From NCBI GenBank assembly GCA_020137815.1, contig CM035360.1, forward strand, positions 2,973,078-3,037,077: 64,000 bases of DNA, in the 5' to 3' direction. Positions 46,398 through 59,941 of the stretch are shown piece by piece. Numbering within the stretch: position 1 is the stretch's first letter; each line of letters begins with the position of its first letter. The stretch is from Hormiphora californensis. Lineage: Eukaryota > Ctenophora > Tentaculata > Cydippida > Pleurobrachiidae. Both the position numbers and the translations under genes were made by a program. The notes beneath the pieces are model-generated. The model searched no databases. It had not been told where the DNA came from and worked only from the letters and a program-made list of their open reading frames with translations.

Positions 46398-47295
46398 CCC
46401 CTAAATTTTATGTGTTTAGATAATCCTGTTGTCTTGACAATTACTTATTCACAAAACTACCTCAACGAAAGATCAAAAAATTGATAATAAATTCGCAGTT
46501 CGGAAGGTGCGATTGGAATTCGCTCGAAGTACGAAGCCAGGTGTGAGAAACGATCAGCGACGAGTGTTGAAAAATGAAAGTTCAGATACTAGAAAGTGAG
46601 GGTGTTTATGACAAGAAAAGGCTTCCAGATTAGCACATGTGCAAGTGGTTCCTTTTGCTAACAACTAGGTACAGGGTTTCCGGTGAGTGGCCGATGGCGG
46701 GCGCCGGGCGCCGTTACGATCTGAGTGTTTTGAGGCCTGTTTACAGGTTCACGCTGCGAAAAAAGTACCCCGGACTAAAATGGCTCCAACTGCCACCACT
46801 CAACCGTTTCGGCTAATCCAAAGTCAGGCCACCAAGCAACGAGGTCGTAACGGCGCCCGAAAATAAAAAGTCCAAAAAAAGTCCAAAGTTTTCAAGACGA
46901 ATTAAATCACTTAATTCTGATATTTTAAGTGCGCGGCGGGATTGTGTGGTAGCGCGTATAAATTTGAAGATTACGTTGCCGCGCGCGGAGAAAATGAGAC
47001 TGCGCGTTGAATGCGACCCAGCCAAGTAACTTTGCGGTTTTGTCACAATGATATTTTCAATGTTGGCGCGTGATAAGAACCTTGAACCCTTTTTCACAAT
47101 GTACAATATTGTACATTGTAAATTAAATGTACAATTATACACTGGCATTCGACAAGTGAAATTAGCCAATTAAGTTTTCCATAAGTTGAAAAGAAAGATT
47201 TACAAATGCATAAAACCAAAAGTGTCTGAAATGAACGTACCCCGAGTAATAATTAAAAAACAACTTTCCGGAAGAAGGGGACCACCGACAAACAA
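46398..47295. other. Intergenic region upstream of UBR5
   Basis: 898 bp between the UBR5 start and the stop of the upstream membrane-protein gene on the same strand. It must hold the UBR5 promoter and 5' UTR. It is comparatively GC- and CpG-rich (around 46500-47000) and free of microsatellites. No TATA box is obvious. Confidence 0.5.
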
Positions 47296-50200
47296 CTACA
47301 ACTTCTGTAACATATCATCTACACTACTGACATATTGTTTCATATCATGCTGAAGGAATGTCGCTATCACTCCAACAGCAAAAACTGGAAATGTCCCTTT
47401 TACGAGCATTGCCGAGATGCCCTGAACCACGACCCCGAGATTTTCAACTGATGTGAGGAGAACAATCCCTGTTAGAGCGAATGCTAAGTGTACCACTGAA
47501 ACAAGGGTGAGCTGTTAGCACGGAGAAGTAACAAAAACGAATTGTAGTTATTTTGTGGGCAAATTTTAGAATTTTAGAAGTTTCCCTCCTCAGTATATTA
47601 CTAACCTGACACTGCAAGGTCTATGTAGCTGGTTATTACTATATTGGAGGTGTCTGTCTCACGACTGAGTATCTCCGTCAATATTAACTTGACATTTTCT
47701 TCAGCCACATTGTAGCAAAACAGTACAAAGGTAAACCCTGAGGGGGTGGGTCAGTTCAAGGGCAGCTGCAATAATAGAATCATTTCAACACTAAAAAGCT
47801 AAGAAATCATCACCATACCTTGCCTGGCTAGACTGTGTTTCGGGCGCCCCGCCTTTACAAATGTAAAGGGAGGGTTAGAACATAGCAAACCATACCTAGG
47901 ATGGGGTGATATGATTTGTTGACGAGGACCATTTGAAGTGTCGATGAGATCCCGTATAGTGAGAACCAGATGAAGGCTAGACTCCTGAACACGCTCCCAT
48001 CAGTTCGAAATGCTTTCTAAAAGGGAAGAATTAGTGTTATTTTGCCTAGCTAGACTCTGTTTTGCCTAGCTAGACTCTGTTTCGCGCTTTACAAATGTAA
48101 AGGAGGGTTAGAACATAACAAGTGTTATTACAATGTTACCTACACTAATTTGATGAAAAGGATAAATTTTTCTGTCACGAGAGTGGTGGTAACAAAAACT
48201 CCTAAACTTGCAAATCTTACCTTTGAAATGAGAAACACGGTAGATGATGCAAGTACGATGGTGAGGTAGTAGAGTGAACCAGGCAGTGTTTCATCCTCCA
48301 GATGCTCCTTTATAATCCCGATAAGCCGGGGAAGGTTGAGGTGGGTCTGGAAAACTACCATGGACATTGGACCGTAGACACCAATGAAACTAAATCAGGG
48401 AATTGGGAATAGTTATCGCTGAATTTGCATTTGATGAGCAATAAAATTAAGTAAATATCGAATTCATTCAGGATATTTTGAGCGAATCGTAGGAGAATCC
48501 GATACAAACAATAACCTACCAGAAACCCAGGGAGATGGGCGTCCTCTTATTCTTGAACATTACAAAGTGGTAATTTGTTTCCGGCCAGGGTATGGACTTT
48601 ACAAGGTTTGCATAGTAGGATTTAGTAAGGAGTTCTCTGCGTGGTGTTATGAGAGTTGGCTTGAATGTGTGGTAAACAATGCAGGATACTAGGGCACTGC
48701 ATCCCAGGATAATTGATATCGACCTGATGAGATAATAAAGGGATTTAAACAGTGAGCTGTCAGTGCTGCATGGGGTTGTTGAATGAATTCATTCGCCGTT
48801 TTATTGAGTTATCATATAGTAGTAGTGGAATCTATCATCTAATAACTAAATTTGTATAGTGCAAAATCAGGTGGCCCATGCTGTCTTTATACAGGAACTG
48901 ACCGAATCAGGAAATACTGGTCCCTGATTGGCCGATAACCAGTCACGTGACCTAAATAACGAGTTCTGATTGGCTGTTTACTTGTGTCGGTCGGTTCCTG
49001 CTTACCTATAAAACTGGTCTCCACCAAGTAGTTCAATAACAAACGTTAACCCCGCTGCCAAATAAAACACAACCAGTTTCAGAGATATTTGAGCGGCTAG
49101 GTTGGTACATATGTTGGCTGTCAGCTCCATCAGAAGTATGTCCACTAGACCCTGCACACCTCCCTGGTAGCGGTTAGAGTGAGTTAGTTTTGTTAGATCA
49201 TAGGATCCTGGTAGGGTTAGAGTGAGTGAGTTTACAATATGTTTTGTTATAGATCATCATCAAGTTTTCAACTTTAATAACTTGTTCAGTAAAAAACAGT
49301 TCAAGTTCTACTATATTGGAGCTTGAGTTTACAAAATGTTGTAAATTAGGTCATTCACATTCAACAGTAAGAAACAGTTCAAGTGCAACTAAGACGTGAC
49401 GTACTGACGAGGTGTGTCCTATTATATCCTAATGTAACAATGAAGCCAAACAGTACTTTTGTGACAGTTTGTGACAATGGTTGTCACTGTTATAACACAT
49501 ACTTATAGATAAAGACCTGCGTGGTTGTGTGTTACTTATAGAGATATAAAGGGTGTATTATGGTACACATGCACACACTAGCTGTGAACAAAATTACAGT
49601 ATGTTACAATAATTACACTTCAATCACGATGATTTTCATAACAGCTATCATGTCACATTACAATTATTGATCACCGAGAGTACCACAATAACAGCTCTGC
49701 TAATTACACCACCACCACAGCTATTTGATGAATGAAAAACAAAGTTACCAATCGGTAATTAATCTACGCAGCTGACCTAGGCCAATACTGTGGACAATAT
49801 AATCACACACTAGAATAGTCGGGGAAAATACTTTCACCACATTTATGTTAACATGTTGGTCTACATTTTAGTTCACAGTACATGTTTGGTTTTACAGTCG
49901 GACCCCGATTTAGGGACACCCTCGGGGGAAAGGGTCTTGTCCACTAAATCGGGGTGTCCACTAAATCGGGGTGAGCCATATTTGGCCCATAAAACCTATT
50001 TTATGCCCAAAATGCTATATTATTAAGACTTAAGACACCTCTAACTGTTATATGCAATAGTCATGTATTGATGACATGATCATTTCTGATTAGAAATAGA
50101 AAAATATATTTTTTTTTTCAAAAAAAATGTGAAAAATTTTCTAAGTTATACCAGCCCGTCCGATTTGTGTTTCGAATCGGTGCAGCTTACTGGATGTCCT

Positions 50201-52421
50201 GTCTAATTAGCAGGTTCGAAACGAACCGATACGTGATACCATGCCGAATCGGGGCACCCTAAGCGGGCGAGGAAGTATCAAAATTTCAAAATAACTTTTT
50301 CTCTCAAAATTTATGGGGAGCACCGATCAAAGCATTGCCAATCGTACTGTAAAATTTTGCAAAAAAGTTTTAAAATTTTTTAAAGGTATACCAGCCAAGT
50401 CCGAATCGTGTTTCGAATCGATGCATCTTATCGCATGTCCTGCTGCTAATTAGACGGTTCGGAACGAATCGAAACGTGATCCCCATCGAATCGAAATTTT
50501 GACGCTTGGTGAACTTGTGATCCAATGGCCACATGGGGATCACGTATCGGTTCGTTCCGAACCGTCTAATTAGCAGCAGGACATGCGATAAGATTCACTG
50601 ATTCGAAAAACGATTAGGCCGTGGCTGGTATCTTTTTAAAAAATTTTCAAAAAAAATTTCACAAAAAATTTCATAAAAAAAATTCAAAAAATTTTTGGGG
50701 GAAAAAAATCCTGTCCCTAAATCGGGGTGCCACTAAATCGGGGGCCCCTAAATCGGGGTCCGACTGTATTTGTACCTGTATTGAAAGTGTGACAATCCAA
50801 AGAAAAGCCTCGGGTGCCGGCCAAAGTCTGTCCTCAAATTTGACGATGAGGGTGTGAATACCAGCTGTAGCAGTGAAGAGAATCACTCCCCAAAATAACT
50901 TCTCCTCACATTTCCACCTCTATAGAAAAAGGGGGGGGGGGTTAGAATTATAGACAGAAGGGTAAAATTATTGTAATGATGTAAGAGAGTTCAGAGTTGT
51001 TAGGAATCAACATGCATTATTATTCAGTAGGTATCTTGATCCAAGATTTTATGAAAATTAAATTATATAATGTGCGATAAATGTTTTGCATTATTCAGTT
51101 CTTGCAGCCGGCGTGTAAGCTTTTTCTCAAGAACCAACACACAGCTTACTCCTAGTAATTCTACAACACAAATCCATAAACGTACCAGTGCTCGAAAGGG
51201 TATTTTATAAAGGAGCAATGACGTCACGATAGAGGGAGTGTTGGTGACCAGCAATATCACAACTCCACACCCAACCTCTGACATTTCTGAGGAAAAGGGT
51301 ATTTTAGTTGACCATAGATTTTCAAACGGTGTATAAATAAGAGATGGATCGAAGGAGCTGATCCGAAACTAATTACTGTGCCAGCAAATGGAATAAAGAT
51401 GGAATTTACTTGAACTTTGTGTTAGTGGATTCAAATGGAACTTACTCTGGCTTTTCCTGGCGTTGTAATGTAATACAAACACTAGTTGATATGCAATGAA
51501 GATGATTTGAACGGCTGCCAGGCATACAATACTCCATAACGAACCCCAATCTTTCTATTAGGGAGAGAGACGTGAATTATTTAGCATAAATATATTACTT
51601 CTACTAACTTGAATAAAGCAAAACTGAGTAAGTTTGACATGTTTATGTTTATGAGCTCTTATAATGCATTACATTGTGCTACTCCATCTAGCTAACTTAC
51701 CGGACGGGGAATTGCGGGGATTTTATTGCGTAGAACCGATAAAGGCCAAGAGAGAAGTGTGGAGAGTACCTGTTGGGAAGGTTAGGAGGGTGCTATAAGA
51801 TCGAGCATGCAAAGCAAGACACAAACACATGCAATTAGCAATACAGAATAGTATATATAATCCCCTCCCTCCCTCTCTCTCTCCCTCTCTCTCTCGAGAG
51901 ATCTCTCCTGCATTCCCGATATAATATTCTCCCTATTTGTCTATCTCAGATCCCCCTCCCCCTGATTATCCTACTTTCACCCTCTCTGACTGGCAACATG
52001 TCAAACTTTCACCCTCTCCATATCTTCCTAAAACATCTCTCTAACATCTCTCTAACATCTCGCTAAAACATCTCGCTAACATCTCTCTAACATCTCTCTA
52101 ACATCTCTCTAACATCTCTCTAACATCTCTCTAACATCTCTCTAACATCTCTCTAGCATCTCGCTAAAACATCTCTCAATCTCTCTAATCCCTTGTTCCC
52201 TCTCAATCTACCTTTCCCAGATGCCCCAGAAGTCGAATAACGGTTGTTCCGAGGTTTGGGCAAAAGGTTGCAAGCAAACATATACAGCATAGAATGATTT
52301 GAAGTGCAATCAAGCCATGATAGAGTTCCATCTTATCTGTGTACTCCGTTCCGGTATCACCTCCTGTCTGTGGTTCAGATTTTTTTAGAATCGGGTGTAA
52401 AAACTTCAGTTTAATACCCAT
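47296..52421 (-). CDS. Unidentified multi-pass membrane protein, 11 exons
   Basis: Exons 52421-52212, 51769-51701, 51554-51446, 51286-51186, 50919-50776, 49163-49006, 48723-48520, 48389-48221, 48016-47896, 47737-47606 and 47495-47296 join in phase to 538 aa. I count about ten hydrophobic segments, for example ALQIILCCICLLATF, VCLAAVQIIFIAYQLVFVL, CGVVILLVTNTPSIVTSLLL, LVVFYLAAGLTFVIELL, SLAFIWFSLYGISSTLQM and HLAFALTGIVLLTSV. A charged loop reads KSIPWPETNYHFVMFKNKRT. No motif lets me name a family; an N-terminal part of a larger transporter or a polytopic ER protein is possible. The start Met could lie further upstream, as the frame stays open to 52547. Same orientation as UBR5, 0.9 kb upstream of it. 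Confidence 0.75.
47800..48120. repeat. Dispersed AAATGTAAAGGAGGGTTAGA repeat fragments
   Basis: TTTACAAATGTAAAGG followed by GAGGGTTAGAACATA occurs at about 47852 and 48087, and TTTTGCCTAGCTAGACTCTG is doubled at 48040-48080. Related fragments occur at 7677, 27980 and, inverted, near 1790 and 21760. The pattern suggests remnants of one interspersed repeat. Confidence 0.55.
48892..49000. mobile_element. hAT-like MITE, copy 8, at a splice donor
   Basis: Family ends CAGGAACTGACCGA and TCGGTCGGTTCCTG. Only 5 nt (GTAAG) separate it from exon 6 of the membrane-protein gene (exon end 49006), so the target site must have overlapped the junction. The flanking duplication is imperfect. Confidence 0.78.
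49895..50766. mobile_element. 872-bp pogo-like element
   Basis: Ends CAGTCGGACCCCGATTTA and complement, flanked by TA on both sides, sharing termini with the four short MITEs. The interior holds a smaller palindrome (about 50395-50640) and a diverged direct repeat of its left arm at 50150-50250. No transposase frame. It begins 9 nt beyond the donor of membrane-gene exon 5. Confidence 0.82.
52020..52190. repeat. CTCTCTAACAT short tandem repeat
   Basis: About 13 copies of an 11-bp unit (AACATCTCTCT with CTCGCT variants), in intron 1 of the membrane-protein gene, ending about 20 bp from the exon 1 donor. Confidence 0.85.
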
Positions 52422-53565
52422 ATCGTGAGGTGTACTAAAAACAGAATTAGTATTTATGAAATAAAGTATAGTTTTTGGGGGTTTGAGGCAAAAATAGGGA
52501 TCACATTCACAAGAGTCAAGATTTATAGGAGTAGAACTAGAAAACATTCAACAAACGGAGCTGGTATAACGGACTTGAACAATAGCTCTGTACAGAACTC
52601 TAACTTGCTCTCTCTTTCTCAGCCAAGCTATTCGACACAGTGATAATGTTATACGCGTGTGTACGTGTGGACTCTGTTCAGGTCCTAATGACCAGGAGAG
52701 GGGAGAGCGTTATATAAAGGACGATAAAAGAGAGTGTTCAGAACTAGGAAGGCTATCTCGGCCATCTCCAGCTCCACAAGCTATCTAGACCGGTGAATCG
52801 TTACATTATATAGACAAAACCATGACTAAAAGGAAGTATCAAGTAAACGTTACATTGAGCATACAGTGCAATGTACATATTTTTCTACCACACCATACCA
52901 TACGCATACATGATGCTGTGATTGGTGTATACACCAATCACAACAGTTGTTTTTTAAATGTGTTGGAAAAAGTGGAAAACTAGATGTAACTTAGTCGATG
53001 CTATAGCTTGATATCAATCTGTCAAATAAACAGCTTCCTACTAAACAGGACTCGAAACCCTACAAAAACAACATTAGGATGACCCATTCTCCTTCCTATA
53101 TTGCACCTCTCTATAATAATATGAACCGGAATGAACACCGTCTACAAACAGACAACATGTAGCCTCACTCTCTATTCACCAATGCAAATGGACGTTCTAG
53201 GACAAACAAAATCAAGACTGAGAAGGAAGCAGTATATAATGTCATCACCTGGGCAGCTCTGACACCCATTTGGTTGCCATGGGAACGACTAACGGCCGGT
53301 AGTTGCTATGACAATGGATCATAATAGAGTGTATGACGTATAAGATATAGATTATAGAGAGTGCATGATTCTTAGAAAATCTGATATATATGAATGGAGG
53401 TCGGTAGGAAATAAAACATCAATTATTGTTGTAGACAACAAAAAGTACTCAATGTCAAGAAATAAAGGTCTAAATGTTCTAGACAACAGTAAAAAGGTGT
53501 GCGTGTACACTGTACACTCAAGATACATCATACAAATAAAAAGTGCGATGTGAGCAAGAAAACGT

Positions 53566-53639
<74 letters not shown>

Positions 53640-55365
53640 ACATGCACTCTACTACTAAAAGAAATGGAAGTAGAGTTCTATCCCAAGCTACACAGTTACA
53701 TGCATCGCACGTAGCAAACAATTAGATCTGAACATTGAACAACGGAAGAAACATTGAAGTAGGTAGAACTTATTTCACAACGGAAGAAGCATACAGTTAA
53801 CCAGCTTATTTAGAATGTGTCTCGTTTAGCCCCCCCCCCCCCAACACTCAAATAGTTCATGTGTTACTTCCGGCATTAGAGAGTCTGAACAGTGTAGCAC
53901 CCAACAATAACGAACTTATTAGGTGAGGAGAGAGGTGTAGCACCCAACAATAACGAAGTATGAAATTTATTTGGTGAGGAGGGAGGGAGGGAGGACAAAC
54001 AAGTAGGGAGGGCAGGTCCACTCCTTACTCAACGACTAAGTTGGTGTTACTAAATACCAAATATGAAATAGAGCACCCTAGTGGTGAAACGGCAGTTCAG
54101 TAGTACACTTTAGGTAGATCTACACAGCGAGACATTGGACAACACCCTTTTTCTTACAAAAGTCCACATCTAACTTTGCACAGATATCTTTACCGTACAG
54201 TACAAATCTGAAGAATTAAAGAAGGGCAGATGCATGGTACCTTACGAATACGAAATTGCTGAAGGTTTATAGGTTTCTTGAACACAACAACACTGTGTAA
54301 TAAAACGGTGTTATAAAATGTGATATATTCACTTCCTTGAACAATGAACTGTGCAGGCATTTGCTACAAGGATGCTTGGTAGCTTCTGCCCTCTCTCTCT
54401 CAGCTCTCTTTCCTCTCTCTATCTCTATTTCCCTCTCTATCAAGTCTAACACACTACCTCTCTCAGCTCTCTCGGTCTTTCTCTCTCTATATCTCTCTCA
54501 GCTCTCTCGGTCTTTCTCTCTCAGCTCTCCCAGCTTTTCTCTCCTTCTCTCTTTTGGTCTTACAGTATATCTCTATTCTCCTGTCAGGCCAATGCTCTGG
54601 CCACAGTTCTCTATTCTCTCATGATTATGTGTGTTTATGATACACTTACCCCATTATATCCGATAATATCACTGCACAACAAAACAAAACAAAGAGTGTA
54701 TCTACAATGTTACATGTGAACCGAATTGTGTGGCCCAATTATATGAATTATAGTGTACACTGCTAGTATCGTATCGTATAGTAATACTATCGTGCGGGGG
54801 GTTTGGCGACCGGAATATTGATGCATTGTCTTGGTCGTATTGTAAATGATCATTTTACTCAACATTAAGTTATGTAAATTCTATGTGATGATATCATTTG
54901 GGCCATTGAGGTTTAATACGGCCAGTTAAGGAATGTATATTTCAAGGAAAGGTTATTAGAAAGTACCCGCCTGAAAGGGCAATATAATTGAGGCAAGACA
55001 AAGCGTGTTTTGTTTTCTTTCTCTCTCCCTTTCTATTTCTACTACTATATATACGATATATCTTCATTTCTATAATCATATAGAAGCCAAAGCAAGAGTG
55101 AAGAGGGGTTGGGGGGTTCAATGTGCTACGATCTAGAGAGTGAAAAATATTGATATGTGGCAGAAATTCATAACAGCTCGATATACCTACAATGGCACCC
55201 CCAGGTATAATAGTACAATGCTAGCCGGTGGACAAGTACCTAGACAGTGGTGGAGCTACAAAACACAAAGTTGCACAACAGAACAAAGAGAGACCTTTAT
55301 TACAATCCCTAACTGTGCTCTAAACAATAGATCGGTTAAATGCAGAGAGTTTACATCTCCAGTTC

Positions 55366-55798
55366 TATAGAGATTACATAGTTAAGGGGAAGAACACCAC
55401 CGTTGCCTTGGTTGTCATGGTAACGAGAAGGTGTCTAATTGATAATGAGGTGTGATAATCACCCCCGTGGTGTTTTTTTTTTTTTTTTTTTTTTTGAGAC
55501 CTCCCCGTGGTGTTCTTCCGTAACATTTCCATAGCTCCCATGATCTGAATGAGGGTCTTTCTGTTATACACTACCATTGATATGGCTTCATCTAGAGTTC
55601 CTGTCAGTGGTTCAAACGGTGTCATGTGACATTCAATGTGACCCGTTTTCAACCAATAGGGGGTGAAGATGTGAAGTGTGAATGTAATGTGGAATGGAGA
55701 GGGGGGGGGGGTGCGGAGGTTTGGGAATTGATGAGATCTCTAGGGTCATCTAAAAACTTCGGAAAATGTGAGAATGAAAAAGTAAAGAAACAAATTGG

Positions 55799-55851
<53 letters not shown>

Positions 55852-56510
55852 ACGAGAAAGAGGGTACCTGTGAGTAGGTAACTGTGACCAGGTTTAGCTG
55901 AATTAGCTTGGAACCCACTTGAGAATGGACCCGTAGAAATGTTCCTGAATCCTGCTGGACTTGTTTTTCATCAACAGGGAAAGAGAGAATGTATGAGATT
56001 GTGAGAGGGAGAGAGTAAGTTTTTCTATCTGCACTGATCTAGCAGGGTTCCATCAGCAGTTATTTAATTTCGGATTTACCAAAGCTGAAAGCAAAGGACG
56101 TCATTTTATTCCAATTTGTTTCTTTACTTTTTCATTCTCACATTTTCCGAAGTTTTTAGATGACCCTAGAGATCTCATCAATTCCCAAACCTCCGCACCC
56201 CCCCCCCCCCCCCTCCATTCCACATTACATTCACACTTCACATCTTCACCCCCTATTGGTTGAAAACGGGTCACATTGAATGTCACATGACACCGTTTGA
56301 ACCACTGACAGGAACTCTAGATGAAGCCATATCAATGGTAGTGTGTAATGTAAGGGGGTCCTTTATAAGATCATGGGAATGTATGGAAATGTTACGGAAG
56401 AACACCACGGGGGTGATTATCACACCTCATTATCAATTAGACACCTTCTCGTTACCATGACAACCAAGGCAACGGTGGTGTTCTTCCCCTTAACTATGTA
56501 ATCTCTATAT
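55366..56510. mobile_element. Foldback element, TATAGAGATTACATAG ends
   Basis: Inverted arms of about 500 bp share TAGTTAAGGGGAAGAACACC at the ends, GGTGTCTAATTGATAATGAG inside, and end near the centre in AAGTAAAGAAACAAATTGG. The left arm has a 26-T run absent from the right. A (GA)n tract lies near the centre. TA-like flanks. No transposase. Confidence 0.82.
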
Positions 56511-58772
56511 GAAACAGCTATTTCTAGCTTTCTATGTAGTTACTCTCTTTTACCCTCACTTCTCAGTCTATAAATCTTTTTATCTCCCTCTAACCCGTAC
56601 CATATATGGTAACTAAATATATTTAGTTATAAATAAAAGCTTCTGGGTCTAGTAAGTGGTAACCTTTTAACTAAATGATGAATACCAAGACCATAAAGTT
56701 GCTAAGAGCAACCTGGGAAAAGAGAGAGAAGTATGGTGGGTGAGGAACTGGACTAATTATGTATAATTATGATTAAAGAGACTAGAAATAGATCAAGAGA
56801 GATTTAACAGCGAGAAAATAAGATGGAGAGATAGAGATCGATAGAATGACAACAAAATGTATAATATACAAAGCGCACCATCATATGCTTACACACTAGA
56901 AAAACAAACCACAACACACACACTGTATGTCATGGGTAATGTGTCTCTCTACTTCACTTGTGCAGCTGCTAGACACACATATTTTGTAATGTTTGGGGGC
57001 TGAAATATAACCACTGGCAGCTGCTATTATTGTCCCTGAAAATCTGACAGAGAGTACGAGCCAGTGTGAGACTGTCAGAGCATTGGCCTGACCCATTCTC
57101 GTTTCTCTCAAATAAGGAGCGCGCGAGAAATGTGGTCAGAGCATTGGCCTGACAGGTGTGAGACCAAAATGCAGCTTCCCTACAGTTACTAGCTAGGGTG
57201 AGGACTGAGAGAGTCTAACTCTCTTTCTCTACATTTTACAGCTAGTTAGATCGTTACAAGACGTACATACAATACGCCACACACCCACACAGGCAGATGG
57301 TTAGGAGCTGAGCCGTAAGGTCTTTGAAACATGACAACAGATAAGACTTCTCCGATTTCTTGTCTAAGGTGTGAGGACACTAAACTATTATCATGCAAAC
57401 AAGCTTAGAAGTAAATTGAGAAGTAAAGGATCAAGTTGTGATAAACAGAACTCACAAGTGAGAAGGGAAATAAAAATTGAGGGTAGTCTATTAGGTACTG
57501 TGTGTATACTCAATACACACACACAAAGTGCCGCACTATACTGTTATACACCACAAGCAATGCTGGCTCTCTATTTTACTAGGGACGATATGTAGTGGGC
57601 ACTGACAGAAGGAGGAACCGAGTAATACATTCCACCCTACCAATTATTATAGTGCTAGCTATGATCGCAAATATAGATACGATCATTATAATGCTTCGAT
57701 CTACTGCAGTCATTACATCAGACGATGGTTAGCTGTATTGAAACGGTTTCTTCCTATCAAATATCAGTTGTTAATGGAACGAAGCTCTCATAGAATTGAG
57801 TGAAAATCACATCATGACCGGCCGATTGTAATTAAATAGAAAATCCTGGCACATCCTACAAAGATTAAAGGTGGGTATAATAATACGAAGGATGTGCCAG
57901 ACAGAAAATATCGTATAATATTGAAATTTGGACAGGAAATTACCCGTAGAGAGAAACGGATGGGAGGAAGAGAGAGGGAGAGAGAAAGTGAAAGGGAGAA
58001 AAAAAGAAATAGTGATCACTACAGCTGCCAATATTGACCTTCCACGAAGAAGTGACAGCTTCTATTACTAGAGAGCTACTCGCTGTTCCTCCACTTAAAT
58101 ATGGTCGCAAGTAAACCGCGTTCCAGCCACTTTCACCTCACTTAGCTAAACGCAATTCAGGAAAATTAATAATGTCGGCTTGAACGAGTTAAGTAAAGGG
58201 GAAGTGTGCAAACTAAATTTGCGTGAAGGTCAAAGCACGTAACGTGACGCACTTACACACTAGCTAAAGAGTGATAGGAGGAACGCATACAAGAAATGTA
58301 CAATTGTGGCACTGGAGACGGGTTGCTAGGGAGAAGAGGGAGGGAGAGTCTGGGGGAGCGTGTATGGAACGCGCATTGACTAGCAGGAGCTGTTAGTCGC
58401 GCGCGCAGATGTAGAGCGTGGGAAAATCAGACCGTTCTGCTCTGACAAGGGCGCCCGATCCCGGGTCGGGAAGCTGCCAGCTGCCATATCGTGCTCATAT
58501 GATCGAGCTACTTTATTGTACCATATTTTCCAATAAAGTGGAGTGTATCTTTGAAATCCGTTTGGCAAGATCCAAAGTTTCTAAATTCAGGGATTTCTAT
58601 ACCTGAGAGGGCAAGGGACATATTCAGCTTTCCGAACAAACAAAACGCTATTCTTCCAAACATAAGAAAATATCAAAATATGTATAAACCTTTTTAAGAG
58701 AAAAACATATACCCTTTCCGTACAAGAAAAAAAAGTATAAATACTGTCCCTTTTCTGTCTTTGTCTACAAAA

Positions 58773-59688
58773 TAGTAGAGGCAATAATTACACTCACCTC
58801 CTCTGATTTCTATGAAACTTCTCCCATGCTAAGAGGTGGCAATAGAGGTTCAAATACCGCAGAGTTTAAGTCTGAACAATGTTCGGTTCGTTAATTATCG
58901 CTAATTGAAAAACGCCAAAATGGCCTAAAATCGCCCTAAGTTCCAAATTGAAATTTTGGAGTTGAGACTCCAGACTTCATGGAGATGTCCGCTAGGATGA
59001 CAATGTGCACCAAAATCGGACGGAAGCCTAAATTCGTCCGAATTCGGTACGAAAAGCCGGGTAGACTGAATTTTGGTCACGTGACATGGGTCCAAAATCA
59101 GTTTTTTGCCATTTACGCCTTTCCTGTACGTCGGAGACAAAAAATATGGCCAATACTTGTCATTTCCATCGCTTTCTGCATCTTTTAAGCCCTCTATAGA
59201 TATATAGAGTTTTTCAGGAGACTAAAAGACGTCACTTCTGAACCGTTGAAGTAAGGGATATTTATAGGGGGCTTAAAAGATGCAGAAAGCGATGGAAATG
59301 ACAAGTATTGGCCATATTTTTTGCCTCCGACGTACAGGAAAGGCGTAAATGACAAAAAACTGATTTTGGACCCATGTCACGTGACCAAAATTCAGTCTAC
59401 CCGGCTTTTCGTACCGAATTCGGACGAATTTAGGCTTCCGTCCGATTTTGGTGCACATTGTCATCCTAGCGGACATCTCCACGAAGTCTGGAGTCTCAAC
59501 TCCAAAATTTCAATTTGGAACTTAGGGCGATTTTAGGCCATTTTGGCGTTTTTCAATTAGCGATAATTAACGAACCGAACCTTGTTCAGACTTAAACTCT
59601 GCGGTATTTGAACCTCTATTGCCACCTCTTAGCATGGGAGAAGTTTCATAGAAATCAGAGGAGGTGAGTGTAATTATTGCCTCTACTA
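58773..59688. mobile_element. Near-perfect foldback element, TAGTAGAGGC ends
   Basis: Arms of about 430 bp are almost identical inverted copies (GTAGAGGCAATAATTACAC at both ends) around an 80-bp centre near 59220. Both arms encode the same 69-71 codon mirror frames. TA at the boundaries. High arm identity points to recent formation or ongoing arm conversion. Confidence 0.87.
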
Positions 59689-59941
59689 AAACACAAAGTG
59701 TGGTTAAGATGTGTGGTATATAAAGATACGAAGATAAATAAATATCAAATTAGAAAATCAAATACCCCCTCCTTCTCTGCAACACACGTCCATTTGCAAT
59801 AATGATTTCATCTCGAGCACTGCTCAAAGAATCCTCATTCTGTCCCCCTAGAGTCACAGACCCAGCATGCACTCGTGTGTGAACCTAATAAATTGTCAAC
59901 ATATAAAATTAAATCCTAGTTAGTCGGCAGCAGTAGTCTCT

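Larger units (their letters stand above)
52422..59941. other. 7.5 kb without recognisable gene
   Basis: Apart from the two foldback elements listed separately I find no exon with convincing protein similarity. It contains GA microsatellites (53568-53640, 55805-55848), CT-rich stretches at 54385-54550 and a 12-bp stem hairpin CTGGCACATCCT/AGGATGTGCCAG at 57849-57902. It should include the promoter of the membrane-protein gene. Confidence 0.5.
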
